This document shows, in pieces, positions 24,336 to 33,005 of a DNA stretch of 61,091 bases. The stretch lies in contig JAEDEB010000005.1 in NCBI GenBank assembly GCA_016293535.1, positions 1-61,091 of the forward strand, read 5' to 3'. Source of the DNA: Bacteroidales bacterium. Its GTDB lineage: Bacteria > Bacteroidota > Bacteroidia > Bacteroidales > UBA932. The position numbers and the translations under genes are program-made. The first letter of the stretch is position 1. The number at the start of each line of letters is the position of its first letter. The notes under the pieces are model-generated. The model made no database searches. It saw only the letters and a program-made list of their open reading frames with translations, and was not told where the DNA came from.

Positions 24336-26519
24336 CTATGCGGGATCTACGTCTATCTGAATATGGTCAAGGTATCCATATTCCCTCTCGAAGCGCGCAA
24401 CCGCTCCCGCCAGCGCCCTTTTGTTCCTCGCCAGCGCGCCGTCCTTGGCGAGGGCGACATAGAGGCGGTTCCCGCATGGACCCGTAAACACTGCGCTCCC
24501 GTCCGCTTCCGCCCTCGACAGGGCTATGTGAAGGGCATTCGCAACTCCTGCCATCATCCTTCCGGCGCGGTTTCCGTCGGCATCGTTGACAGTGACTCCG
24601 ACAAGGCGCGTGAACGGAGGATATCCGAACTCCTTCCTCTCCCCGAGTAATTCCTGGCAGTTGTCTGTGTCTTTGAACCGGGCGTATACGGGATGTTCGG
24701 GATTGGCGGTCTGGATTACGAACAGACCGCGCTCGCCACGCCTTCCGCATCTTCCCCTGAACTGCTCCAGAAGCTGGACTGCCTTTTCGTCCGCCCTGAA
24801 ATCATCCAGTGCAAGCATCGAGTCCGCCTGGATGACCGCGACAAGAGTGACCCCCTCGAAATCAAAGCCCTTGCTCAAAATCTGCGTGCCGATGAGCATT
24901 CTTGTCCTGCCTCTGGAAAAATCCCTGATGACTGCAGCCTCGGCCTTCCGGTCCGTCGCCACATCGCTGTCGAGCCTCGCTATTGTCAGGTCCGGCCATA
25001 TCTTCTCCGCCTCCTCCTCTATCTTCTGGGTCCCGGCCCCGATTCCGTGCAGTTCTCCTCCGCAATCTGGACACAGCCCCGTATATGGTGCAGACCAGCC
25101 GCAGCGGTGGCAGAGCATGCGCTCGGCCGAGCCCGTGTGCCTGGAAAGCGGAAGGTTACATCGGGGACATTTGGGTATTGTTCCGCAGCCCTCACACTGA
25201 AGGGCGGGAGAGTAAGACCTCCTCGCGCGCAGTATCATAACCTGTCCTCCTGCTGCCAGAGCGTCATTTATGTGCCTGATTAGCCTGTAGGAGAAACTGC
25301 CCATCATTCCCCGCTTCTTCCTCTCGGCCACGGTGTCGATTATCTCGACCTCGGAATCCTCCGCGCCGTGGTATCTCTGTCTGAGTTCCACGAGGGAGTA
25401 TCTTCCTGTCCTGCAGTTGTACAGGGATTCCAGCGATGGAGTCGCGGAACCGAGCAGCACCCTGCAGTCTTTATGACAGGCTGACAGCATCACCGCGACG
25501 TCACGTCCGTTGTATCTCGGGGCGGGAGAGTCCTGCTTGTATGAACTGTCGTGCTCCTCGTCCACTATTATGAGTCCGAGATTCTTGTGGGGCAGGAACA
25601 GCGAGCTCCTGGTACCCAGAACTATATATCCGCCCTGCGCCTTTTCCTCTCCCGCCTTTTCCTCTCCCGTCTTTTCCTCTCTCTGCCTTTTCGCGCTGTC
25701 GGCCTCCTCCATCGCGTCACCAATCCGGGCTATTCGACTTGCAACTTCGCCTTTACGTGCTGCCGTTTCGTGAGAATGGAACACCATCAGCTTGTCTCCA
25801 AACCTGTCCCGGAGCCTTTCCTCCAGCTGGCGGCTCAGGGCAATCTCGGGAACGAGATACAGGACATTGGAATGTTCCAGTACCTCGAGGGCGAGTTTCT
25901 CATATATGACAGTCTTGCCGGATCCCGTCACCCCTTTCAGCAGTACAGGCTTTCCGTTGCCTGCGAATGCACCCTTTATTTCCGAATATGCTCTCTCCTG
26001 CTCCTCTGACAGCACGATTTCCCCATTGCCCTCCGTCGGGCCATCAGCGGCGACCTCGCCCCTGCGGCCTTTCAAGGCTTCCAGTTCTGCGGCATATCTG
26101 GAACGTGTCGCATCAGTCCTCGCCTTGGCCAGGCTCCGCTCCAGTCTTTCGATCTTCCGAAGTCTTCTTTCTTCGATTCTCGCCTTGACCTCCTCCTGGT
26201 CCATCCTGTGGGCTGGGAATGCGCTCTTGTATACCTCACCGACCGTACATAGGTAGTAGTCAGCTATTTTCCGCCACAGATCCATCTCTGCGGAACTGAC
26301 GTTGTGGAGATGTTCCTCGACTCCAATTATCGGCTTAACCTTGGCCTCGGACAGGTTTTCCGGCAGAGTCTCGGCGTTTGAGGAAACCACTCCGACATAT
26401 TCCCTTCCGGAAAATTTCACCCTGACCTTGTCGCCCGGGCGCGCCGTTCCCCGGGAATCCCTGTAATAAGGAATCCATTCCAGTTTCAACGGCAATATGA
26501 CCTGTACGAATGCACTCAT
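24336..26519 (-). CDS. priA: primosomal protein N' (replication restart helicase PriA)
   Basis: A 727-residue SF2 helicase. The N-terminal 3'-DNA-binding domain begins FVQVILPLKLEWIPYY. Walker A GVTGSGKT lies near residue 195, followed by the DEEHDSSYK box and GSATPS. Two zinc-binding clusters interrupt the helicase (CEGC...CPRC...CHRC...CPDC), followed by RCGRRGERG. It reloads the replisome at stalled forks. I chose the ATG at 26519: the -7 box at 26532-26539 rules out the in-frame ATG at 26534. A Lys/Glu-rich insertion (EEKTGEEKAGEEKAQGG) before the DEEH box is encoded by a 15-bp tandem repeat. The protein is on the short side for Bacteroidota PriA but complete. Confidence 0.93.
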   Translation of the reverse strand: MSAFVQVILPLKLEWIPYYRDSRGTARPGDKVRVKFSGREYVGVVSSNAETLPENLSEAKVKPIIGVEEHLHNVSSAEMDLWRKIADYYLCTVGEVYKSAFPAHRMDQEEVKARIEERRLRKIERLERSLAKARTDATRSRYAAELEALKGRRGEVAADGPTEGNGEIVLSEEQERAYSEIKGAFAGNGKPVLLKGVTGSGKTVIYEKLALEVLEHSNVLYLVPEIALSRQLEERLRDRFGDKLMVFHSHETAARKGEVASRIARIGDAMEEADSAKRQREEKTGEEKAGEEKAQGGYIVLGTRSSLFLPHKNLGLIIVDEEHDSSYKQDSPAPRYNGRDVAVMLSACHKDCRVLLGSATPSLESLYNCRTGRYSLVELRQRYHGAEDSEVEIIDTVAERKKRGMMGSFSYRLIRHINDALAAGGQVMILRARRSYSPALQCEGCGTIPKCPRCNLPLSRHTGSAERMLCHRCGWSAPYTGLCPDCGGELHGIGAGTQKIEEEAEKIWPDLTIARLDSDVATDRKAEAAVIRDFSRGRTRMLIGTQILSKGFDFEGVTLVAVIQADSMLALDDFRADEKAVQLLEQFRGRCGRRGERGLFVIQTANPEHPVYARFKDTDNCQELLGERKEFGYPPFTRLVGVTVNDADGNRAGRMMAGVANALHIALSRAEADGSAVFTGPCGNRLYVALAKDGALARNKRALAGAVARFEREYGYLDHIQIDVDPA
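25640..25684. repeat. 15-bp in-frame tandem repeat within priA
   Basis: Three copies of CCTTTTCCTCTCCCG (the third diverged) are in frame and encode a repeated Gly-Glu-Glu-Lys-Ala unit on the minus strand. Confidence 0.85.
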
Positions 26520-26531
26520 TTCCAAATCGTA

Positions 26532-26539
26532 CAAATATA
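26532..26539 (-). promoter_or_regulatory. -7 promoter box (TATATTTG) for priA
   Basis: Exact TAnnTTTG match on the minus strand. It implies a very short leader before the priA ATG at 26519. Confidence 0.55.
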
Positions 26540-26562
26540 CTGACGATTCCCCGATTTTCTCC

Positions 26563-26570
26563 TATCTTTG
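26563..26570 (+). promoter_or_regulatory. -7 promoter box (TATCTTTG) for the VanZ-like gene
   Basis: Exact TAnnTTTG match 16 bases before the ATG at 26586, so the leader is only a few bases long. The two divergent -7 boxes share a gap of 66 bases. Confidence 0.6.
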
Positions 26571-26585
26571 CAGACGGTCTGAAGC

Positions 26586-27008
26586 ATGAAAATCAGCACT
26601 AATATATGGAGAATGCTGACTGTCATTTATCTGGCGGTCGTTGCATATCTGTGTTTCTGGAGATTCAGTCCGTCACCATCCGTGCCGAATTTCATTTTCG
26701 GCATCCCGACTGACAAGGTCCTGCATTGCCTGATGTTCACCCCGGCGGTGCCCCTTGTTTTTCTGTCCCTTCCCGGGAAATGGAAGAGGGGATTCTGGAT
26801 GGAACTGCCCATACTCCTGCTGACTGCAGTTTTCTCGGCCACCGTGGCAGGGCTTGTTGAACTCTTCCAGGGTCTTACAAGCTACAGGAGTTGCGACCTT
26901 TACGATTACTATGCAGACATTGCAGGCATCAGTTTCGCCTCCATCGTCACCCTCTCAGTCCTCGCCTTCCGTGCCTTCCGCTCCCGCAGGTCCCGCAACG
27001 GGCGATAA
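26586..27008 (+). CDS. VanZ-like family membrane protein
   Basis: A 140-residue inner-membrane protein with four hydrophobic spans (about 10-26, 47-63, 74-96 and 113-131). The motif TDKVLHCLMFTPAVPL, the later VAGLVELFQGL, and RSCDLYDYYADIAGI match the VanZ-like pattern of DKxxHxxxF, ExxQ and D.xxNxxG. The family is named after a teicoplanin-resistance protein, but most members are of unknown role. It is a single gene, divergent from priA, and no resistance genes are nearby. Confidence 0.85.
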   Translation: MKISTNIWRMLTVIYLAVVAYLCFWRFSPSPSVPNFIFGIPTDKVLHCLMFTPAVPLVFLSLPGKWKRGFWMELPILLLTAVFSATVAGLVELFQGLTSYRSCDLYDYYADIAGISFASIVTLSVLAFRAFRSRRSRNGR

Positions 27009-27088
27009 GCTTTTAGTAAGTTCATTGACATTTTTGATATTAGTATTGCAAAGCTTCTCATAACTTCTTTATAATATCGAACTTTCAT

Positions 27089-27096
27089 TATATTTG
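27089..27096 (+). promoter_or_regulatory. -7 promoter box (TATATTTG) for the AAA ATPase
   Basis: Exact TAnnTTTG match, 56 bases before the ATG at 27152. An inverted repeat lies between this box and the start codon. Confidence 0.6.
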
Positions 27097-27099
27097 CAC

Positions 27100-27136
27100 T
27101 TGCGAAACCGCCATTTCGGAAACCACTGTTTCGCAA
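27100..27136. promoter_or_regulatory. inverted repeat in the ATPase leader
   Basis: TTGCGAAAC (27100-27108) and GTTTCGCAA (27128-27136) form a perfect 9-bp inverted repeat with 19 bases between. The inner sequence also carries a near direct repeat of GAAACC...TTTCG. It starts just after the -7 box, so it could be an operator at the transcription start or a leader hairpin. Confidence 0.6.
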
Positions 27137-27151
27137 CTATAATTCAATACC

Positions 27152-28471
27152 ATGAGATTTTTTGACAGAACAGAAGAACTGGCATCTCTCAAAGAGATTC
27201 AGGAGTTGTCTAAATACAATGCTCAATTCACAGTAGTCACCGGTCGTCGTCGTATCGGTAAGACTCACCTTGTATGGAAAGCATATGAAGACCAGCCAAT
27301 ACTTTATTTCTTTGTGGCCCGCAAAGCTGAAAGCGACTTGTGCTCTGACTACCTCCTTGAAATTGAAACCAAGTTGGGCTTGCCCATGATGGGTAAAGTT
27401 GAACGTTTTCCTGAACTCTTCGAGTATCTGATGAAGCTCTCCGTCGAACGTCCGATAACACTGTTTATTGACGAGTTCCAGGAGTTCTTTAAAGTTAATA
27501 AATCTGTCTATAGCGACATGCAGCGTATCTGGGATAAGTATCATACTGTGTCCCACATCAACCTCATAGTCTGCGGTTCCATCTACTCAATGATGACAAA
27601 GATATTCAAAGATAAGAAGGAGCCTTTGTACAATCGTCAGACACGTTTCATGTCAATAAAACCGTTTACTCCTGCAGTACTGAAGGAGATAATGGCAGAA
27701 TATAACCCGGATTACACTCCAGAAGACTTGCTTGCTCTCTACTCATTTACAGGTGGAGTTGCTAAATATGTCCAGTTGCTCATAGATGCAGGAGCCACAA
27801 CAAAAACAAAGATGCTCAATCAGATCATTAAATCAGACTCAATATTCCTGGGCGAAGGCAAAGCCATTCTCATTGAAGAATTCGGCAAAGACTATGGCAT
27901 ATACTTCTCAATCCTTTCAGCAATTGCATGCGGCAAGACCTCACGGTCAGATATAGAGAATATCGTCGGCAAGGAGATCGGTGGCTACCTTACAAAGTTG
28001 GAGAATGAATATGAAGTCATCAGCAAGAAACAGCCGATCTTTGAAAAAAGTTCAACCAAGAATGTTCGATATACGATTGAAGACAACTTCTTCACATTCT
28101 GGTTCCGCTTCATATACAAGTACAACTATATGCTTGAGATTGAGAACTACGACGCTGTAAAGACCATCATCAATCGCGACTACGAGTCTTTCTCCGGACT
28201 GATGCTTGAACGCTACTTCAAAAGCATTCTCATAGAAAGCAAGAAATATACCCGCATCGGCAGTTGGTGGGACCGAAAAGGAGAAAATGAAATTGACATT
28301 GTTGCAGAAAACGAACTTGACCAGCAAGCCCTCTTCATTGAAGTCAAACGAAAGATTAAGAACTATAACCCGGAACTCCTGAACAGTAAGATAGCAGCTT
28401 TCACTCGCGCCACTGGCGAGTTAAAGAACTACATTGTGACTCAGAAAGGTGTTTCTCTGGAGGACATTTGA
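27152..28471 (+). CDS. AAA-type ATPase with C-terminal DUF234-like domain
   Basis: A 439-residue protein. The N-terminal P-loop is GRRRIGKTH (about 30-38) and Walker B is LFIDEFQEFF (about 108-117); the sensor strand is LIVCGS. The C-terminal 110 residues (FWFRFIYKY, then IGSWWDRKGENEIDIVAEN and FIEVK) match the DUF234-type domain, whose D/E-x-D...ExK arrangement resembles a restriction-endonuclease fold. This family is common in archaea and Bacteroidota and is often carried on mobile or variable DNA; its role is unknown. The gene is AT-richer than its neighbours and lies next to tRNA-Phe, which suggests acquisition. Confidence 0.88.
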   Translation: MRFFDRTEELASLKEIQELSKYNAQFTVVTGRRRIGKTHLVWKAYEDQPILYFFVARKAESDLCSDYLLEIETKLGLPMMGKVERFPELFEYLMKLSVERPITLFIDEFQEFFKVNKSVYSDMQRIWDKYHTVSHINLIVCGSIYSMMTKIFKDKKEPLYNRQTRFMSIKPFTPAVLKEIMAEYNPDYTPEDLLALYSFTGGVAKYVQLLIDAGATTKTKMLNQIIKSDSIFLGEGKAILIEEFGKDYGIYFSILSAIACGKTSRSDIENIVGKEIGGYLTKLENEYEVISKKQPIFEKSSTKNVRYTIEDNFFTFWFRFIYKYNYMLEIENYDAVKTIINRDYESFSGLMLERYFKSILIESKKYTRIGSWWDRKGENEIDIVAENELDQQALFIEVKRKIKNYNPELLNSKIAAFTRATGELKNYIVTQKGVSLEDI

Positions 28472-28509
28472 CATGAGGGAACGACCTCAAAGTCACTAGG
28501 AAGTTTTAG

Positions 28510-28525
28510 TTACCCTCAAGGGTAA
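28510..28525. other. short palindrome after the ATPase gene
   Basis: TTACCCT and AGGGTAA flank a 2-base centre. It is not followed by a T tract. The stretch 28472-28578 otherwise holds nothing I recognise. Confidence 0.35.
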
Positions 28526-28578
28526 TAATGCTAACTGTTGAATGTCAGGAGTATATGTTTCGTCGTATCCATATTACG

Positions 28579-28614
28579 AAAGGAGGCGACTAAATCACTT
28601 TAGTCGCCTCCTTT
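28579..28614 (-). terminator. terminator of tRNA-Phe
   Basis: A perfect 16-bp stem (28579-28594 with 28599-28614) has a 4-base loop and stands directly downstream of the tRNA on the minus strand. The arm ends in TTT. Confidence 0.85.
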
Positions 28615-28618
28615 GGGG

Positions 28619-28691
28619 TGGTGTCACCGGGAATCGAACCAGGGACACAAGGATTTTCAGTCCTTTGCTCTACCAACTGAGCTATGACACC
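28619..28691 (-). tRNA. tRNA-Phe (GAA)
   Basis: Read on the minus strand, a 73-base cloverleaf starts GGTGTCA and ends TGACACC plus discriminator A. It has a D-arm (GCTCAGTTGGTAGAGC), the anticodon loop CTGAAAA with anticodon GAA, and a T-arm with GGTTCGATTCC. The CCA end is not encoded. It stands alone, with its own promoter and terminator. Confidence 0.97.
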
Positions 28692-28707
28692 GTTTTGTTT
28701 GGGATTG

Positions 28708-28738
28708 CAAATATAGCCAGTTTTTTTGACTCTGCAAA
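28708..28738 (-). promoter_or_regulatory. promoter of tRNA-Phe
   Basis: On the minus strand TTTG (28738-28735), exactly 19 bases, then TATATTTG (28715-28708) give a full-consensus Bacteroidota promoter about 17 bases before the mature tRNA 5' end. Confidence 0.8.
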
Positions 28739-28919
28739 TTTTTCTTTCACCAATACCGATATCATCGCTCGCGTCCTTCTTCGTATGACAAAAAACTGAT
28801 TCAAATCTGATGCGGCGTATCCATTTCAGCTTTGTATGAACCGATGGTGTGGCCGAATGCGAGGATATTTTCTGAAGATTCTGTAAATTCGCCCGGTTTA
28901 TCAGATATGTTTTTTTGAA

Positions 28920-29714
28920 ATGATATACTATTATTCAGGTTGCGGAAACAGCAGATGGCTTGCAAATGAACTCGCTGCGGGCCTCGGGGAGGAGCTTTTC
29001 TTCATTCCCGACCTTCTGCGCAGCATGGGCATGCTTCCGGGCGGTGAAGGCCGGAAGACATCCGACCCTATGGAAATTGACGTTGACGCCCGTCCGCTCG
29101 GTTTCGTTTTCCCCATCTATGCATGGGCTGCGCCGGTGCTGGTAGAGGATTTCGTCAGCGCGGTCCGCTGGAAGGGCACTCCTTCGTATGTGTGGTTTGC
29201 ATGCACCTGCGGAGACGAGATGGGGATGACGAGGGTCACGTTCGCGAAGATTTTGAAGAAATCAGGACTCATCCTCGATGCGGCCTACTGTTTCCAGATG
29301 CCCGAAACCTACCTCTGTATGCCGGGCTTCCATCTGGACAGCGAGGATGGTGCCCGCGCCAAGATAGAAGCGGCCAAGGCGAAATTGCCCCGTATTCTCG
29401 AAAATATCAGGGCTCATGGAAAGGTTGATGAACTGATTGTCGGTTCACTGCCGCGTCTGAAGTCATATCTCATACGTCCGGCATTTGTAAAGAATGCCTC
29501 CGACAGGCAGTACCGTGTCCTTGACGCTTGTACGGGTTGCGGGAAATGTGTCCGTGTATGTCCCCTCAGGAATGTAAAGCTCGTGGACGGACGCCCTCAG
29601 TGGCAGGGCGGGTGTACCCAGTGCATGGCCTGCTATCAGTATTGCCCTGTGAATGCAATCCAGTTCGGGAATTTCACCCGTGGCAAGGGCCAGTATCATT
29701 TCCCTGACAAGTAA
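28920..29714 (+). CDS. EFR1-family flavodoxin/ferredoxin protein
   Basis: A 264-residue cytoplasmic redox protein. The N-terminus IYYYSGCGNSRWLANELA is the flavodoxin-like FMN-binding strand-loop, followed by PIYAWAAPVLVEDF. The C-terminus has two 4Fe-4S ferredoxin motifs, CTGCGKCVRVCP (about 203-214) and CTQCMACYQYCP (about 234-245). This order defines the EFR1 family, thought to carry electrons in anaerobes; the partner is unknown. It is a single gene, 46 bases before the flippase gene. The 228-base gap upstream (28692-28919) holds the tRNA promoter, one stray copy of the TTCGTATGAC motif and a possible -7 box TAAATTCG at 28884-28891. Confidence 0.9.
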   Translation: MIYYYSGCGNSRWLANELAAGLGEELFFIPDLLRSMGMLPGGEGRKTSDPMEIDVDARPLGFVFPIYAWAAPVLVEDFVSAVRWKGTPSYVWFACTCGDEMGMTRVTFAKILKKSGLILDAAYCFQMPETYLCMPGFHLDSEDGARAKIEAAKAKLPRILENIRAHGKVDELIVGSLPRLKSYLIRPAFVKNASDRQYRVLDACTGCGKCVRVCPLRNVKLVDGRPQWQGGCTQCMACYQYCPVNAIQFGNFTRGKGQYHFPDK

Positions 29715-29760
29715 TCTGAAGCAACTTATTTTCTTCATAATTACTAAGTAGAGTCTGAAG

Positions 29761-32226
29761 ATGGGAAAGACAGGACATATTTCGGAAGACAGCAGAAGGG
29801 TGGCGAAGAACACGCTCTTCCTCTATTTCCGCATGTTCATACTGATGGCAATCGGGGTCGTTACTTCGAGGGTCATCCTGAAGTCGCTAGGAGTAGAGAG
29901 CTACGGAATATACAATGCAGTCGCCGGAGTCGTCGTGATGTTCACGCTCCTGTCCAATTCCATCGCCCAGGCTATCAGCCGTTTCATCACCTTCGAACTT
30001 GGCCGCGCCGATTCTTTGTCAGACGGACAGTCGCGTCTTAGGGAGATATTCTCCGCTTCGGTATGGGTGCAGGCCGCCCTGTCCCTGCTTCTCATAATCC
30101 TGGTCAATACCGCAGGCCTCTGGTTCCTGTACAATAAGATGGTCATACCCGACGGACGACTGAGCGAAGCCCTCGTGGTTATGGAACTCTCTGTGGTCAG
30201 CCTCATAATCAACCTGTTCGCAGTTCCGTACAACGCTACCATCATCGCGCATGAACGCATGGATGCATTCGCATGGATAAGCCTGCTCGAGGCGGCGCTC
30301 AAGCTTGGAGTGGCGCTGGCGATATGGCTCTGCCCTTCAGACCGGCTGGTCGTGTATGCGGTCCTGATGGCTGCCGTTTCGCTGCTCGTCCGTTCCGCCT
30401 ATGCTGCGTTCTGCCGGCGCCGTTTCCCGGAAAGCTGGGTCAGGCCGGGGAAGGACAGACCGAGTCGGGGGGTGTTCCGGGAAATGGCCGGATTTGCGGG
30501 ATGGAATTTCTTCGGTTCGAGTGCATACGTAATCAACACCCAGGGTATGAACCTGCTCACGAACGTCTTCTTCGGTGTCACCGCCAATGCGGCCCGCGGA
30601 GTGGCGACGACGGTCGAGGGTATGGTCAAACAGTTTGCAACAAACTTCCTTACTGCAGTCAATCCGCAGATTACCAAGTCGTTCGCTGCCGGAAAGCAGG
30701 GCTATTCCTTCGTACTCGCAACCAAGGCCTCGCGCTATACCTATATAATACTGCTGCTCTTTGTCCTGCCGATACTCTTTGAGGCGGACTGGCTGCTCGA
30801 GCTGTGGCTGGATGTCGTTCCACCCCAATCGGCGGAATTCGTGAAGCTTGCTCTCCTCGGGGTGATGGTCGATATGGTTTTCAATCCGCTTCTGACCCTC
30901 GAACTCGCATACGGTAAGATAAGGAACTACTACATTGCAACGGGTCTGGTCTCTTATATGGCCCTTCCGGCTGCGTGGTTGCTCTTCAGGTTCACCTCCC
31001 TTTCCGCGAGCGCGACATATCTGGTGTTCATAGTGACCTATGTTGTCGTCGATGTGCTCAGACTGCTTTTCGTTGTCCGACAGGTCCATTTCCCCGCTGC
31101 GCGCTTTCTCTTCGATATTCTTGTGCGCTGCGGTGCGGTGACCCTTGTGTCCATGGCGCTGACGACTGCAGTTTCCCTCTATTTCCCTGCGGCATCTCCA
31201 AGATGGCTCCGTTTTCTTGCTGTCATATCGACGAGCACGGCAGCCATAGCGCTGAGCACCTGGTGCTTCGCAATGACCAAAGGAGAGAAGGCCTTCTTCA
31301 CCGGAAAATTGAAGACTATGCTGAGAAACAAGTCTCTGGGATTGCTGGAAAGGCTTTCGCCCCTGCTTTCAGACCGGATTTATCTCAGGCTGAAGTACCC
31401 TCTTATGACCGGAAAACTCCTCCATCTGAGAAATCCCGGAACCTACAATGAGAAGTTGCAATGGTTGAAAGTCAATTACCGGGACCCTCTGATGGTCACT
31501 CTTGTGGACAAGGCTGCGGTCAAGGATTTTGTCGCCGGGAAAATCGGATCCGAATACCTCATACCGACCCTTGGACTGTGGGACAAGGCCTCGGACATCG
31601 ACTTCGATGCTCTTCCTGAACGCTTTGTCCTCAAATGCACCCACGACAGCGGTAGCGCAGTGATTTGCCGCGACAGGGCAAGCTTCGACAGGGAGAAGGC
31701 GAGGAAAAGCCTTGCAGCCGCCCTCAATAAGGATTTCTATCTCGAATCACGTGAATGGCCATATCACCAGGTGCCGCGCCGTATAATAGCCGAACCGTAC
31801 ATCGCGGGCCTCGAATCCTCTGCCCGTGACTACAAGTTCTTCTGTTTCAATGGAAAACCTGAACTTATGTTCGTTGCTTCAGACAGGTACACCGCAGGCG
31901 AGGAGACAAAGTTCGATTTCTTCGACATGGATTTCAGACCTCTCGGAATAGTCAACGGACACCCGAACTCAGCGGTGCTCCCGCCGAAACCTGAGAATTT
32001 CGAGCAGATGAAGAAACTGGCAGCAGTGCTTTCGGAGGGTATGCCTCAGGTGAGGATTGACTTCTATGAGATTGATGGTCAGGTGCTTTTCGGAGAATAT
32101 ACCTTCTTCCATTTCGGAGGTATGGTGCCTTTTGTCCCGGACGAATGGGACAGGCGCATGGGCGAGCTTTTTGTCCTCCCGCCAAAGACAGCCCTGCGTC
32201 ATGATTCCGGTGAAAACGGACGATAA
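29761..32226 (+). CDS. polysaccharide flippase fused to a TupA-like ATP-grasp domain
   Basis: An 821-residue two-part protein. Residues 1 to about 505 are a Wzx/MATE-type lipid-linked oligosaccharide flippase with about 12-14 membrane spans (FLYFRMFILMAIGVVTSRVILKSLGVESYGIYNAVAGV is a typical opening). From about 520 to 815 a soluble domain matches the TupA-like ATP-grasp family: NPGTYNEKLQWLKVNYRDPLMVTLVDKAAVK, FVLKCTHDSGSAV, RDYKFFCFNGKPELMFVASDR, VRIDFYEIDGQVLFGEYTFFH. TupA-like proteins occur in teichuronopeptide and capsule clusters and probably ligate or transfer residues onto glycans. The two parts are normally separate genes. I see no frameshift or stop at the junction. The gene is followed 14 bases later by a DUF616 glycosyltransferase. 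Confidence 0.88.
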   Translation: MGKTGHISEDSRRVAKNTLFLYFRMFILMAIGVVTSRVILKSLGVESYGIYNAVAGVVVMFTLLSNSIAQAISRFITFELGRADSLSDGQSRLREIFSASVWVQAALSLLLIILVNTAGLWFLYNKMVIPDGRLSEALVVMELSVVSLIINLFAVPYNATIIAHERMDAFAWISLLEAALKLGVALAIWLCPSDRLVVYAVLMAAVSLLVRSAYAAFCRRRFPESWVRPGKDRPSRGVFREMAGFAGWNFFGSSAYVINTQGMNLLTNVFFGVTANAARGVATTVEGMVKQFATNFLTAVNPQITKSFAAGKQGYSFVLATKASRYTYIILLLFVLPILFEADWLLELWLDVVPPQSAEFVKLALLGVMVDMVFNPLLTLELAYGKIRNYYIATGLVSYMALPAAWLLFRFTSLSASATYLVFIVTYVVVDVLRLLFVVRQVHFPAARFLFDILVRCGAVTLVSMALTTAVSLYFPAASPRWLRFLAVISTSTAAIALSTWCFAMTKGEKAFFTGKLKTMLRNKSLGLLERLSPLLSDRIYLRLKYPLMTGKLLHLRNPGTYNEKLQWLKVNYRDPLMVTLVDKAAVKDFVAGKIGSEYLIPTLGLWDKASDIDFDALPERFVLKCTHDSGSAVICRDRASFDREKARKSLAAALNKDFYLESREWPYHQVPRRIIAEPYIAGLESSARDYKFFCFNGKPELMFVASDRYTAGEETKFDFFDMDFRPLGIVNGHPNSAVLPPKPENFEQMKKLAAVLSEGMPQVRIDFYEIDGQVLFGEYTFFHFGGMVPFVPDEWDRRMGELFVLPPKTALRHDSGENGR

Positions 32227-32240
32227 TCAGACCGAACCCT

Positions 32241-33005
32241 ATGCGTAAAATCGTTGTATATACCTGTGTGACCGGTGCATACGATGCGCCGAAACGCCCT
32301 TCTGCCCTGCCCGAGGGAGCGGACTATGTCTGTTTCACCCCCGATGCGGAATCCTGTCCTCCGGGCGCTCCCGAAAGGATGGACCTCGATGACCAGATGT
32401 TGTCCCGCTGGTATAAGCTCAACCCCCATCTGCTTTTCCCGGACTATGAGTACAGTCTCTGGATAGACGGGAACATAGACCTGCTGGGAGGAGAACTTTT
32501 CGCTACCATAGAGGAACAGACTGCCAGGGGAGTGCTGTATTCCGGAATTCGCCATCCCGAGAGAGACGATGTCTATGCAGAGTCATACAGGATACTCGCA
32601 AACGGAAGGGACGTGGCTCGCCGACTTCGCAGGACCGTCCGTTTTCTCAGGTCGGAAGGCTTTCCCCGGCATTCGGGGCTGATGGAGAACAATGTGATTC
32701 TCAGGCGCCACAATGATCCTGCCGTGGTCTCTTTCGACGAACTGTGGTGGTCGCTGATGCTCAGGTACAGCCATCGGGACCAGATGACCCAGGGATATTG
32801 CCTCCGGAAATGCGGCATAGAACCGTCCTATCTCATACCTGAAGGCTTCAGCGCCAGAAATCATCCTTCTTTCGCCTATACGGGCCATGGACCGGTCTAC
32901 GTCAAGGACAGAAGCCTCAGGGGACTTGCAAGGGACGGTATGACTGTCCTCAGGAAGTTCTTCTACCGCTTGTTCCTGCGCTGCCACTCCCTGAGTTCCA
33001 GGTAA
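32241..33005 (+). CDS. DUF616 (TOD1/MUCI70-like) glycosyltransferase-fold protein
   Basis: A 254-residue protein with IVVYTCVTGAYDAPKRP at the N-terminus, WYKLNPHLLFPDYEYSLWIDGNIDL (a DxD-like metal site in a GT-A fold), HPERDDVYAE, and LMENNVILRRHND. These are DUF616 features; characterised eukaryotic relatives act as glycosyltransferases on cell-wall or glycoprotein glycans. It lies in an operon with the flippase/TupA gene. Its last 43 bases overlap the 3' end of the convergent GT2 gene. Confidence 0.85.
   Translation: MRKIVVYTCVTGAYDAPKRPSALPEGADYVCFTPDAESCPPGAPERMDLDDQMLSRWYKLNPHLLFPDYEYSLWIDGNIDLLGGELFATIEEQTARGVLYSGIRHPERDDVYAESYRILANGRDVARRLRRTVRFLRSEGFPRHSGLMENNVILRRHNDPAVVSFDELWWSLMLRYSHRDQMTQGYCLRKCGIEPSYLIPEGFSARNHPSFAYTGHGPVYVKDRSLRGLARDGMTVLRKFFYRLFLRCHSLSSR

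Noticed and set aside
25551..26009. Open frames opposite priA
   Set aside because: Low-complexity translation of the priA antisense strand; the priA frame has complete helicase and zinc motifs.
28501..28618. A possible CRISPR or mobile-element end near tRNA-Phe
   Set aside because: The inverted repeats here are the tRNA terminator and one short palindrome. There are no spaced repeats, transposase genes or attachment-site duplications.
28542..28799. An 85-codon open frame containing GNRTRDTRIFSPLLYQLSY
   Set aside because: It is read antisense through tRNA-Phe and its terminator. This translation of a tRNA is a common false gene.
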